A stretch of 44,983 nucleotides of DNA from Candidatus Gallionella acididurans (GTDB taxonomy: Bacteria; Pseudomonadota; Gammaproteobacteria; Burkholderiales; Gallionellaceae). Within the stretch, counting starts at the first letter, position 1; every line of letters begins with the position of its first letter. A program made the position numbers and the translations under genes. Of the stretch, positions 26,512 to 34,166 are shown one piece after another. The notes under the pieces are model-generated. The model did no database searches, was not told the DNA's origin, and was given only the letters and a program-made list of their open reading frames with translations. The stretch is from the NCBI GenBank assembly GCA_001577345.1, contig LSLI01000014.1:1-44983 (forward strand), given 5' to 3'.

Positions 26512-27381
26512 ATGGAAGAACGGAAAGTCTCATACTTTGGCCGCATTGTTTTTATTGCAGCGGAAGTTTTTCTCATCAGTTTCCTGGATTACTCGATAGC
26601 GAACGCCCTTCCCGTCGAAATGGCGCGTTACATTTCCCTGGATGTGCTGTATTGCCTGCCTATCATACAAACGGCGCGGCTGACTGCGCTCCATGCCATG
26701 CGCCGTTACGACACGCAAACCTCCACATTCGTCGGGGTGGCAATCGCGCTTGTCTGGAGCGCCACCGAGGTGCTTGTCAGCTGGCCGTATTTCCCGGTAT
26801 CTGCGTTCGTGTTGAACACCTTTACCCGCAGCGTGGTATTCACGGTGATCGGTCGGGTGCTGGTCAAGTTGTGGAGGGAGAGGAAGTATGCATACCTCGA
26901 TAATTTGACCGGGTTGGCGAATCGCCTGGATCTTCTGGAAAAACTGGAAACCGAGCAGGGCCGCAGCGAACGTACCGGCAGGCCATACAGCTTGCTGTTG
27001 ATTGATATTGACCGGTTCAAAAAGTTGAATGACGACTTGGGGCATCATGTCGGCGATCAGGCGCTCAAGGCCATGGCCGGCATATTAAAATCAAGTTCCA
27101 GGCAAGTTGACGTACCGGCACGCCTGGGCGGGGACGAGTTTGTGCTGTTGCTGCCCGAAACTGACAAGCTTTCCTGCGACATCCTGGTCAAGCGGATGGA
27201 GGCGTCCGCGCAACAGATTTTCGCAGAACATTCCTGGCCGATATCGTTATCGATAGGCATGACCACCAATATAGGCAAAAATATAGATGCGGAAATGGTG
27301 ATCCGATTGGCAGACGAGAACATGTATCAGGCCAAAAAGTTAAAGCAGAAGATGATGCAGGGCGATAGTGGCCGGTGGTGA
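26512..27381 (+). CDS. Membrane-anchored diguanylate cyclase (GGDEF domain)
   Basis: Makes cyclic di-GMP. Hydrophobic helices lie near residues 8-25, 32-52 and 75-118, then the GGDEF domain follows. The domain begins at YLDNLTGLANRLDLLEKL, with the active-site GGDEF at 206-210 and an intact inhibitory I-site (Arg197-x-x-Asp200, five residues ahead). The N-terminal membrane part resembles the small four-to-five-helix sensors common in betaproteobacteria. I prefer ATG 26512 (AAGGG 6 bases upstream); ATG 26491 or GTG 26446 are possible. It sits between mogA and modA, which is unusual; the link to molybdate is unknown. Confidence 0.9.
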   Translation: MEERKVSYFGRIVFIAAEVFLISFLDYSIANALPVEMARYISLDVLYCLPIIQTARLTALHAMRRYDTQTSTFVGVAIALVWSATEVLVSWPYFPVSAFVLNTFTRSVVFTVIGRVLVKLWRERKYAYLDNLTGLANRLDLLEKLETEQGRSERTGRPYSLLLIDIDRFKKLNDDLGHHVGDQALKAMAGILKSSSRQVDVPARLGGDEFVLLLPETDKLSCDILVKRMEASAQQIFAEHSWPISLSIGMTTNIGKNIDAEMVIRLADENMYQAKKLKQKMMQGDSGRW

Positions 27382-27507
27382 CCCTTTGGGATTTTTAAAA
27401 AACCCGCTTTCGGCGCCCTGGCGTGCCCTGCTTGAAGCAGTGCCTGGTGTCTCATGCTGAAATCCAGTCAAGAAATGTCGACTTCTTTTGCGGAGATAAG
27501 AATCAGG

Positions 27508-28290
27508 ATGCGCATTGCTGCCCGGGCTTCGGCGAGAATACTCATGCTTGTTTTCCTGCTGGTTGCGGGACAAACAGTGCACGCCGAAGAGAAACTGAAC
27601 ATCGCAGCTGCGGCCGATCTCAAATTCGCCATCGACGAAATCGTTCTGTTGTTCAGGAGCGCGCATCCCGCGGCGCAAATTGAAACAACCTATGGTTCGT
27701 CCGGTCAGTTCAGCACGCAAATCCGCCAGGGCGCACCATATGATGTGTTTTTTTCAGCCGACATCGATTACCCGCGCGCGCTGAAGGCCGAAGGCTACAG
27801 CGCATCCGAAGTGCGGACCTACGGGGTTGGGCGCATTGTGCTGTGGGGTCAGTCGCGCAATACCGGCACCATGGCCTTGCAAGATCTTGCCGACCCCGGT
27901 ATCCGGAAAATAGCCATAGCGAATCCACTGCATGCGCCCTATGGCAAGCGCGCCGAACAGGCGCTCAGGGCCGCCGGCGTATGGGAAAGGATAAAATCCA
28001 GGCTGGTATACGGCGAGAACATCGCGCAGACTGCGCAATATGTCCGGACCGGCAACGCGCAATTCGGCATCATCGCGCTGTCGCTGGCGCTCAGCCCGGA
28101 ATTGGCAAGTCATGGAAGCTATGCCCTGATCCCGGAAACCCTGTACCAGCCGCTGGTGCAGGGCTACATCATCACCAGGCGCGCAGCTGACAATCCGCTG
28201 GCGCACGAATTTGCGCTGTTCATGGCGGGCGAGGAAGCGCGCGCCATCATGACCCATTACGGGTTTGCGTTGCCGTCCCCCGCACACTAA
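27508..28290 (+). CDS. modA: Molybdate ABC transporter substrate-binding protein ModA
   Basis: Periplasmic molybdate/tungstate-binding protein. A Sec signal peptide ([18 protein letters not shown]) precedes the mature start [19 protein letters not shown]. Anion-pocket segments are [44 protein letters not shown] and [14 protein letters not shown] chose ATG 27508 because it gives a normal-length signal peptide; ATGs at 27454 and 27475 are in frame, and none has a good ribosome site. modB begins 4 bases after the stop. Confidence 0.94.
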   Translation: MRIAARASARILMLVFLLVAGQTVHAEEKLNIAAAADLKFAIDEIVLLFRSAHPAAQIETTYGSSGQFSTQIRQGAPYDVFFSADIDYPRALKAEGYSASEVRTYGVGRIVLWGQSRNTGTMALQDLADPGIRKIAIANPLHAPYGKRAEQALRAAGVWERIKSRLVYGENIAQTAQYVRTGNAQFGIIALSLALSPELASHGSYALIPETLYQPLVQGYIITRRAADNPLAHEFALFMAGEEARAIMTHYGFALPSPAH

Positions 28291-28294
28291 CGCG

Positions 28295-28975
28295 ATGGAT
28301 ACTGCCTACTCTGCCGACCTGTCAGCGCTCTGGCTCACCTGCAAGCTGGCCACGGTGGTGACAATTATCCTGTTGCTGGTCGGAACCCCGATCGCGTGGT
28401 GGCTGTCGCGCACGCGTTCCTGGTTCAAGGGGGTGATCGGCGCCGCGGTGGCGCTGCCCATCGTATTGCCGCCGACCGTGATTGGTTTCTATTTGCTGGT
28501 GGTGATGGGGCCTGGCGGCCCGCTGGGAGAACTCACGCAAGCGCTGCACCTGGGTGTGCTGCCTTTCACTTTTCCCGGGCTGGTTGTCGCATCGGTGATC
28601 TATTCGCTGCCATTTGTCGTGCAGCCGCTGCAAAATGCTTTTGAAGGCATACCCGAGCGCACGCTTGAAGCTGCCGCGACACTGCGCGCCTCCGCGCTGG
28701 ACAGATTTTTCAGCGTCGCATTGCCGCTGGCCAGGCCCGGTTTGCTGACTGCGACCGTGCTCGGCTTTGCGCACACCGTTGGCGAATTTGGCGTGGTGCT
28801 GATGATAGGCGGCAATATCCCGGACCAGACCAGGGTGGTGTCGGTGCAGATCTACGACCATGTCGAAGCGATGGAATACGCGCAGGCGCATTGGTTGTCA
28901 GGGGCGATGCTGGTGTTCTCTTTTGCGGTGCTGCTGGCGCTGTACACGCTAAACCCGAGCGGGAAACGCAAATGA
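28295..28975 (+). CDS. modB: Molybdate ABC transporter permease ModB
   Basis: Inner-membrane channel of the molybdate importer, 226 residues, about five to six helices. It shows [20 protein letters not shown], the EAA loop [34 protein letters not shown] that docks on ModC, and [20 protein letters not shown]. The stop overlaps a further ATG (ATGA at 28972) that opens a mini-ORF leading to modC. Confidence 0.96.
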   Translation: MDTAYSADLSALWLTCKLATVVTIILLLVGTPIAWWLSRTRSWFKGVIGAAVALPIVLPPTVIGFYLLVVMGPGGPLGELTQALHLGVLPFTFPGLVVASVIYSLPFVVQPLQNAFEGIPERTLEAAATLRASALDRFFSVALPLARPGLLTATVLGFAHTVGEFGVVLMIGGNIPDQTRVVSVQIYDHVEAMEYAQAHWLSGAMLVFSFAVLLALYTLNPSGKRK

Positions 28976-29127
28976 TTCCGGGAGCCGAAATTCAAGCCAT
29001 AGGGCACGCAGAGAGTCCGGCGATTCAAGCCGTTGCTCCGGTTCAACCGGGTGCCGGATCAGCGCCTTGCCTCAACCGGGCTTTTTCACTGCGATCCCTG
29101 CGGCCAACGGTATTCCTGGAATGATTC
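28971..29127 (+). repeat. 149-bp insert-like segment flanked by 8-bp direct repeats
   Basis: AATGATTC occurs exactly at the modB stop (28971-28978) and at the modC start (29120-29127). The segment between has imperfect inverted ends (ATTCCGGGA at 28975-28983, TCCTGGAAT at 29114-29122) and internal short repeats (ATTCAAGCC twice, TCAACCGGG twice). Removing one 149-bp period would put modC directly in ATGA overlap with modB. This looks like an inserted or duplicated segment with target duplication, but no transposon family is recognised. Confidence 0.55.
28972..29124 (+). other. 50-codon mini-ORF linking modB to modC
   Basis: The ATG at 28972 overlaps the modB stop (ATGA), and the TGA at 29122-29124 overlaps the modC ATG at 29121 (ATGA). 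The peptide ([18 protein letters not shown]...) has no recognised domain and low complexity. It lies exactly inside the 149-bp insert-like segment. It may carry ribosomes across the insert; that it has a function of its own is not supported. Confidence 0.4.
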
Positions 29128-30191
29128 ATGCCCGCTTCAAACTCGGTTACCCGAACTTCGTGCTGGATGTCGATATTGATCTGCCGGGTTACGGCATTAC
29201 TGCATTGTTTGGCCCGTCCGGTTCCGGCAAGACCACACTGTTGCGCTGCATAGCCGGACTGGAAAGGGCGCAAGGCGGATTGTTGCGGGTTAAAGGCGAG
29301 GTGTGGCAGGAGGGGGCAAGGTTTCTGCCCGCACACCAGCGCAGGGTGGGTTACGTGTTTCAGGAAGCCAACCTGTTTCCGCATCTGTCAGTGAGGGACA
29401 ACCTGGAATACGGTTATAAGCGCATTGCTCCCGGCGCACGCAATGTGCAGATGGAACAGGTGATTCCATTGCTGGGCCTGGGCAAGTTGATAGAACGCCG
29501 CGATCCTTCCAGCCTTTCCGGCGGCGAGCGGCAGCGGGTCGCCATCGGGCGCGCATTGCTCACCAGCCCGAACCTGCTGCTGATGGATGAACCGCTGTCG
29601 GGGCTCGATGCCGCCAGCAAGCAGGAAATCCTGCCCTATCTCGAGCGCCTGCACGGCGAAATGGAAATCCCGGTGTTTTACGTCAGCCATGCGCTGGACG
29701 AAGTGGCGCGTCTGGCCGACCGTCTGGTGCTGCTGGAACAGGGATGCGCGATTGCCCATGGCACGCTCAACGAAATGCTGTCACGGCTGGATTTGCCGAC
29801 TGCCCATTATGACAACGCCGGGGTGGTGATCGAGGCGCAAGTGGCCGTCCAGGATGAGACATATCATCTCACCCGGCTGGATTTTCCCGGCGGCAGCCTG
29901 TGGGTGGGCAGGGTCGAACACGCTGCGGGAACATCGGTGCGCGCGCGCGTGCTCGCTCGCGATGTGAGCGTCGCCACTGCAGCCCCGCAAGGTTCCAGCA
30001 TCACCAACATTCTTGCCACGCGCATAGTCGAGATTCGGGACGAGGGGCAGGATAGGGTGAATTTGCGCATGGAAGTCGGCGGGGGCCAGATGCTGCTGTC
30101 GCGCATCACGCGCCGCTCGCGCGACCAGCTCGGTTTGACGGTGGACATGGAACTGTTCGCGCAGGTGAAGAGCGTCGCGCTGATTGCGTAA
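29121..30191 (+). CDS. modC: Molybdate ABC transporter ATP-binding protein ModC
   Basis: ATPase of the molybdate importer, 356 residues. It has Walker A GPSGSGKTTLLRC, Q-loop YVFQEANLFPHLSV, signature LSGGERQRVAIGRAL, Walker B LLLMDEPLSGLD and the switch His in YVSHALDEV. The C-terminal TOBE (molybdate-binding) domain covers about residues 290-356 (ARDVSVATAAPQGSSITNIL). ATG 29121 (MIHARFKLGY) fits the family; a TTG at 29067 is in frame. No ribosome site precedes it, so coupling to upstream translation is likely. Confidence 0.95.
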   Translation: MIHARFKLGYPNFVLDVDIDLPGYGITALFGPSGSGKTTLLRCIAGLERAQGGLLRVKGEVWQEGARFLPAHQRRVGYVFQEANLFPHLSVRDNLEYGYKRIAPGARNVQMEQVIPLLGLGKLIERRDPSSLSGGERQRVAIGRALLTSPNLLLMDEPLSGLDAASKQEILPYLERLHGEMEIPVFYVSHALDEVARLADRLVLLEQGCAIAHGTLNEMLSRLDLPTAHYDNAGVVIEAQVAVQDETYHLTRLDFPGGSLWVGRVEHAAGTSVRARVLARDVSVATAAPQGSSITNILATRIVEIRDEGQDRVNLRMEVGGGQMLLSRITRRSRDQLGLTVDMELFAQVKSVALIA

Positions 30192-30245
30192 TATAATGGC
30201 CGTGATGCGTACAGCATTTAATTTTATTCAGGGAGCAAGTCAACA

Positions 30246-30458
30246 ATGAGTCGTCTGTTAATGCTGATCGCCATCGCGGTTGTGGTCTATTTGCTGCTCA
30301 AGTCCTACCGCAAAAACAGCCCCGCGCAAGACCGGCCCGGTGCGGAGGATATGGTGCGTTGCGCGCATTGCGGCATTCATATTCCAAAGAGCGAGAGCAT
30401 CAATGCCGGCGGGAATTATTTTTGCGGACCGGAACACCGTGATGCCTATCGCAAGTGA
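30246..30458 (+). CDS. PP0621-family small membrane/zinc-ribbon protein
   Basis: 70-residue protein with one N-terminal membrane helix (MSRLLMLIAIAVVVYLLL) and a short zinc-ribbon-like tail: CAHC, then C and H in YFCGPEHRDAYRK. Homologues of unknown function commonly precede pilS in Beta- and Gammaproteobacteria, as here (pilS 45 bases downstream). GGGAG lies ahead of the ATG. Confidence 0.85.
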   Translation: MSRLLMLIAIAVVVYLLLKSYRKNSPAQDRPGAEDMVRCAHCGIHIPKSESINAGGNYFCGPEHRDAYRK

Positions 30459-30503
30459 GCGGGGCAATGCTTGTGATGTCGGCCCAAGCCGGCACCGGGT
30501 ACG

Positions 30504-32111
30504 ATGAGCGATCCATTCGCGGTTGATTCCGCCCCGGTCGATTTCTGGCGCTCCCTGCGCTATTTTAATTTTTACCGGTTGACGCTGGCCGGCCTCCTTG
30601 TGTTCGTTGCGGGAGTGTTCGGTTCTTCGCTGGCGCTGGGTGCGCACCACCTGTTGCTGTTCTTTGGTTCAAGCGTGCTATATCTTGTCGCGGTTTTGCT
30701 GTCCGTCATCTCATGGCAATTGCGTTGGCCGCGATTCACCTGGCAGCTGGCCATACAAATAGGCGTGGATATAGCCGGGCTCAGCGTGCTTTCTTATGCC
30801 AGCGGGGGGATAAAGAGCAATGTCGACCTGTTGCTGCTGGTTTCGCTGGCAGCCGCCGGACTGATCAGCCGCGGAAAGATCACCCTGTTTTTTGCCTCGC
30901 TGGCCAGCATGGCCGTGCTGCTGGAACATTCATACGCGGTACTGCACGACGATGCCGATGGTTCGCAGTATGTGCAGGTCGGGTTGCTGTGCATGGCCTA
31001 TTTTGCGGTGGCCTGGCTGGCGCATACGCTGGCAAAATATGCGGTAGACAGCCAGCAGCTGGCGCAGCGCCGCGGCCGGGACCTGGTCAGCCTGTCCGAG
31101 GCGAACCGCCTGGTGATGAGGGATATGCAGGACGGCGTGCTGGTGGTGGACGGGCTGGGCGGAATTATGCAAATGAATCTTCGTGCCGAGCACCTGCTGC
31201 GCAAGATCGCCGGCATGGGCAGCCCATTATCGGAAAGCTTCCCACTGCTGTTCTGGCATTATACGAAGTGGAGGCAAACCGGAGCCTCGAGCCGGGACAT
31301 TTTGCACCTGGATTTGGGTTTGCAGGCAAGGCTGCGCTTTGTTGCGATCGAGCAGGAGGCGGCGCACGGCGCGGTGATTTTTCTGGAGGACATGCAGCGC
31401 GTGCAGGCCGAGGCGCAACAAATCAAGCTGGCGGCACTGGGGCGTTTGACGGCGAATATTGCGCACGAGGTGCGCAATCCGCTGTCGGCGATCAGCTATG
31501 CCGCGGAACTCATGCAGGAAGAACAGGGCGATGCCAAGCATCAACGTTTGCTGCAAATCGTGCTGGATAACACGCTCCGCATCAATCAGATCGTGCAGGA
31601 CGTCATGCAGTTGAACCGGCGCGACCGTGTCCAGCCCGAAGTTGCGGATCTGGGCGCGATGTTGAGAACTTTTGTCGGGGAATTTTCACTGGCGGAGCGG
31701 GTCGAGCCGGGAGTGATGGTGCTGGCGGGCATGCCCGCCGTCGAGGTCACTTTCGATCGCGGACATTTCCGGCAAGTGTTGTGGAATTTATGCCGCAACG
31801 CGCTGCGTTACGGGAGCGGGTTACCGGGAAGCGTGATGTTGACGATGAGCGCTGAACAGAAGCCGGTTCTGCTGGCAATACGGGATGACGGCCCCGGCAT
31901 TTCCCCTGAACATCGCGGCAAATTGTTCGAGCCGTTTTTCACCACTGCCCCCGAGGGTACCGGCCTGGGTTTGTATATTGCAAAGGAATTGTGCGAGGCT
32001 AACGGTGCGCGGCTGGAATATCATGCAGTCGAGGGGCAGGCGGGCGCATGCTTTCATATTACGTTCGTGAATCACGCGAGTGACGGCGGAGGGCAGGAAC
32101 ATGCCAAATAG
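30504..32111 (+). CDS. pilS: Sensor histidine kinase PilS
   Basis: Inner-membrane sensor controlling type IV pilin expression, 535 residues. It has about six N-terminal helices (residues 20-185), a PAS-like domain (about 200-310; DMQDGVLVVDGLGGIMQMN), the H-box with His321 (NIAHEVRNPLSAISYAAELM), and a HATPase domain (LWNLCRNALRYG, IRDDGPGI, FFTTAPEGTGLGLYIAKELCEANGARL). The polytopic N-terminus and adjacency to a sigma-54 activator separate it from NtrB. Its end overlaps pilR by 11 bases. Confidence 0.93.
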   Translation: MSDPFAVDSAPVDFWRSLRYFNFYRLTLAGLLVFVAGVFGSSLALGAHHLLLFFGSSVLYLVAVLLSVISWQLRWPRFTWQLAIQIGVDIAGLSVLSYASGGIKSNVDLLLLVSLAAAGLISRGKITLFFASLASMAVLLEHSYAVLHDDADGSQYVQVGLLCMAYFAVAWLAHTLAKYAVDSQQLAQRRGRDLVSLSEANRLVMRDMQDGVLVVDGLGGIMQMNLRAEHLLRKIAGMGSPLSESFPLLFWHYTKWRQTGASSRDILHLDLGLQARLRFVAIEQEAAHGAVIFLEDMQRVQAEAQQIKLAALGRLTANIAHEVRNPLSAISYAAELMQEEQGDAKHQRLLQIVLDNTLRINQIVQDVMQLNRRDRVQPEVADLGAMLRTFVGEFSLAERVEPGVMVLAGMPAVEVTFDRGHFRQVLWNLCRNALRYGSGLPGSVMLTMSAEQKPVLLAIRDDGPGISPEHRGKLFEPFFTTAPEGTGLGLYIAKELCEANGARLEYHAVEGQAGACFHITFVNHASDGGGQEHAK

Positions 32112-33462
32112 TTATCGGGCGAATGGCCGGGTTGTGTTGCTGGTGGATGATGAGCCGGACATTCTGGAGTTGCTGGAGCTGGCGCTGCGCAAGATGGGGC
32201 TGGATGTGGACAAGGCCGCCAATGTGCGCGATGCGCTGGCCAGGCTGGCGGCGCGGCGTTATGACTTGTGCCTGACCGATATGCGTTTGCCCGACGGCGA
32301 GGGTATGCAGGTTGTACGGCACATTGCGCAGCATAACCTGGACGTGCCGGTGGCGGTGATCACCGCGCACGGCAACATGGAAAATGCCGTGACCGCGCTC
32401 AAGGCGGGCGCATTCGACTACCTGAACAAACCGGTTTCGCTGGACCAGTTGCGCGCCCTGGTGAAATCCGCGCTGAGCCTGCCCCAGCCCGGCCCTTCCG
32501 GCGACAAGATGCTGCTCGGCCAATCGCCCGCCATGCAGAAGGTGCGCGACCTGATCGAACGCGTGGCGCGCAGCCAGGCGCCGGTGCATGTCAGCGGCGA
32601 ATCGGGCAGCGGCAAGGAATTGGCGGCCCGGCTCATCGTGCAAAGCGGGGCGCGCCGAGACCAGTCCATGGTTGCGGTGAATTGCGGCGCGATTCCCGAG
32701 AACCTGATGGAAAGTGAATTTTTCGGCTACAAGAAAGGCGCGTTTACCGGCGCAGACAAGGACCGTGACGGATTTTTCCAGGCGGCGCACGGCGGGACAC
32801 TGTTTCTGGATGAGGTTGCCGATCTGCCGTTGGCCATGCAGGTGAAGCTGTTGCGCGCGATACAGGAGAAGCGTGTGCGCAAGGTCGGCGCGACCGGTGA
32901 AGAGCCCGTGGACGTGCGCATCATCAGCGCGACCCATCACGACTTAGCCGAACGGGTCAAGCAGGGGAAATTCCGCCAGGACTTGTACTACCGGCTGAAC
33001 GTCATCCAGATCCAGATGCCGGCGCTGCGCGAGTCGCGCGAGGATATTCCGGAGATAGCGCAGCGGATACTGGAACGATTGCGCGGCGATGCGGATGCGA
33101 ATTTTTCGGAGGATGCGTTGAAAGCACTTCAAAGCTACAGCTTTCCGGGCAATGTGCGCGAACTGGAAAACATCATCGAAAGGGCAATGGCGATGTGCTC
33201 GAGCGGTGTAATCGAGGAGCAGGATTTGCTGCTGGTGCCTGTGGGGCATGACCAGTCTGACAACCCGTCCCTCAGCAGCAAATATCCGCTGCCGAAATAC
33301 CTGGACCAGGTCGAAAGGCAGGCCTTGCTGGAGGCTCTGGAACAGACCGGTTTCAATCGCACGGCAGCCGCAAAATTGCTGGGGCTGACCTTCCGGACCA
33401 TACGTTACCGCATGGAGCGGCTGGGGATAAAGGATCCGCATGGGGCGGGCGATGAGGAATGA
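32101..33462 (+). CDS. pilR: Sigma-54-dependent response regulator PilR
   Basis: NtrC-class activator of 453 residues. The receiver has Asp60 (CLTDMRLPDG); the AAA+ domain has Walker A GESGSGKE, the sigma-54 contact GAFTGA, and Walker B GGTLFLDEVADL; the C-terminal Fis-type HTH is LEQTGFNRTAAAKLLGLTFRTIRYRMERLGI. The ATG at 32101 has GGAGG and CAGGA upstream and overlaps pilS. By family it drives pilin transcription with RpoN; no pilin gene is in this window. Confidence 0.94.
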   Translation: MPNSYRANGRVVLLVDDEPDILELLELALRKMGLDVDKAANVRDALARLAARRYDLCLTDMRLPDGEGMQVVRHIAQHNLDVPVAVITAHGNMENAVTALKAGAFDYLNKPVSLDQLRALVKSALSLPQPGPSGDKMLLGQSPAMQKVRDLIERVARSQAPVHVSGESGSGKELAARLIVQSGARRDQSMVAVNCGAIPENLMESEFFGYKKGAFTGADKDRDGFFQAAHGGTLFLDEVADLPLAMQVKLLRAIQEKRVRKVGATGEEPVDVRIISATHHDLAERVKQGKFRQDLYYRLNVIQIQMPALRESREDIPEIAQRILERLRGDADANFSEDALKALQSYSFPGNVRELENIIERAMAMCSSGVIEEQDLLLVPVGHDQSDNPSLSSKYPLPKYLDQVERQALLEALEQTGFNRTAAAKLLGLTFRTIRYRMERLGIKDPHGAGDEE

Positions 33463-34009
33463 CGGATTGTTGCAGGTCGATGCGCAAGGCTTGCTGGCCG
33501 GCTGCGACTATCTGCCTTCGCCGAATTGCGACGACCGCCCGCCCGGTGAGATCAAATTGCTGGTCATTCACAACATCAGCCTGCCCCCGGACGAATTTGG
33601 GGGCGACGGCGTGCAACGCCTGTTCTGCAATACCCTGGATGCTGCGGCTCATCCCTATTATTCCGCGATCGCCGGACTGAAAGTGTCGGCACACTTCTTT
33701 GTGCGCCGGGACGGGCATGCCGTTCAGTTCGTTTCCTGCCTGAAACGGGCCTGGCACGCGGGGGAATCCAGCTGGCAGGGGGTGCCGCGCTGCAACGACT
33801 TTTCCATCGGCATCGAGCTGGAGGGCAGTGATGTCGTGCCCTTCACCGATGCCCAATATAATGCGCTGCAGCGCCTGACCGTGGCATTGCGCGCGGCTTA
33901 TCCGCTGCGCGGCATAGCCGGGCATAGCGACATTTCCCCGCAGCGCAAGACCGATCCCGGGCCGTGTTTCGACTGGGCGCGCTACCTTGCCGGATTGTGT
34001 GTAGCCTGA
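33440..34009 (+). CDS. ampD: 1,6-anhydro-N-acetylmuramyl-L-alanine amidase AmpD
   Basis: Cytoplasmic zinc amidase that splits recycled anhydromuropeptides. The 189-residue protein has zinc ligands His44 (LLVIHNISLPP), a second His in AGHSDISP and Asp in RKTDPGPCFDW. SAHFFVRRDGHAVQFVSCLKRAWHAGESSW is typical AmpD. ATG 33440 overlaps pilR by 23 bases and has AAGGA 6 bases upstream; ATG 33452 is an alternative. Confidence 0.95.
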   Translation: MGRAMRNDGLLQVDAQGLLAGCDYLPSPNCDDRPPGEIKLLVIHNISLPPDEFGGDGVQRLFCNTLDAAAHPYYSAIAGLKVSAHFFVRRDGHAVQFVSCLKRAWHAGESSWQGVPRCNDFSIGIELEGSDVVPFTDAQYNALQRLTVALRAAYPLRGIAGHSDISPQRKTDPGPCFDWARYLAGLCVA

Positions 34010-34055
34010 ACTTTGCGCATTGAACTTGACGGATGAAGATCGGGTAAATTTTCGC

Positions 34056-34083
34056 TTGCAATATTTTTGTTAGCTACTACAAT
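34056..34083 (+). promoter_or_regulatory. Sigma-70 promoter of nrdA
   Basis: TTGCAA (34056-34061), 16-base spacer, TACAAT (34078-34083). Transcription should begin near 34090, leaving a leader of about 77 bases. The -10 lies inside the first NrdR-box-like site. Confidence 0.65.
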
Positions 34084-34120
34084 TAGGCCCGCAGCCAAAA
34101 AAAAATACTAGATGTAGTGG
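34074..34120 (+). promoter_or_regulatory. Two NrdR-box-like operators
   Basis: Box 2 (34105-34120, atactagatgtagtgg) matches 12 of 16 positions of the NrdR consensus ACACTATATATAGTGT. Box 1 (34074-34089, ctactacaattaggcc) is weaker (8 of 16) but keeps the ACTA...TAG core. Their centres are 31 bases apart, three helical turns, the normal spacing for NrdR pairs. Box 1 overlaps the -10 element. Confidence 0.6.
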
Positions 34121-34132
34121 TTTTGGCTTTTT
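34093..34132 (+). other. A/T-rich hairpin around NrdR box 2 in the nrdA leader
   Basis: AGCCAAAA (34093-34100) pairs with TTTTGGCT (34121-34128), box 2 lies in the 20-base loop, and a short T-run follows. It could be a weak attenuator or chance. Confidence 0.3.
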
Positions 34133-34166
34133 GGCAGTTAACAAAGATTTCAAGGGGGTAAGTTCT

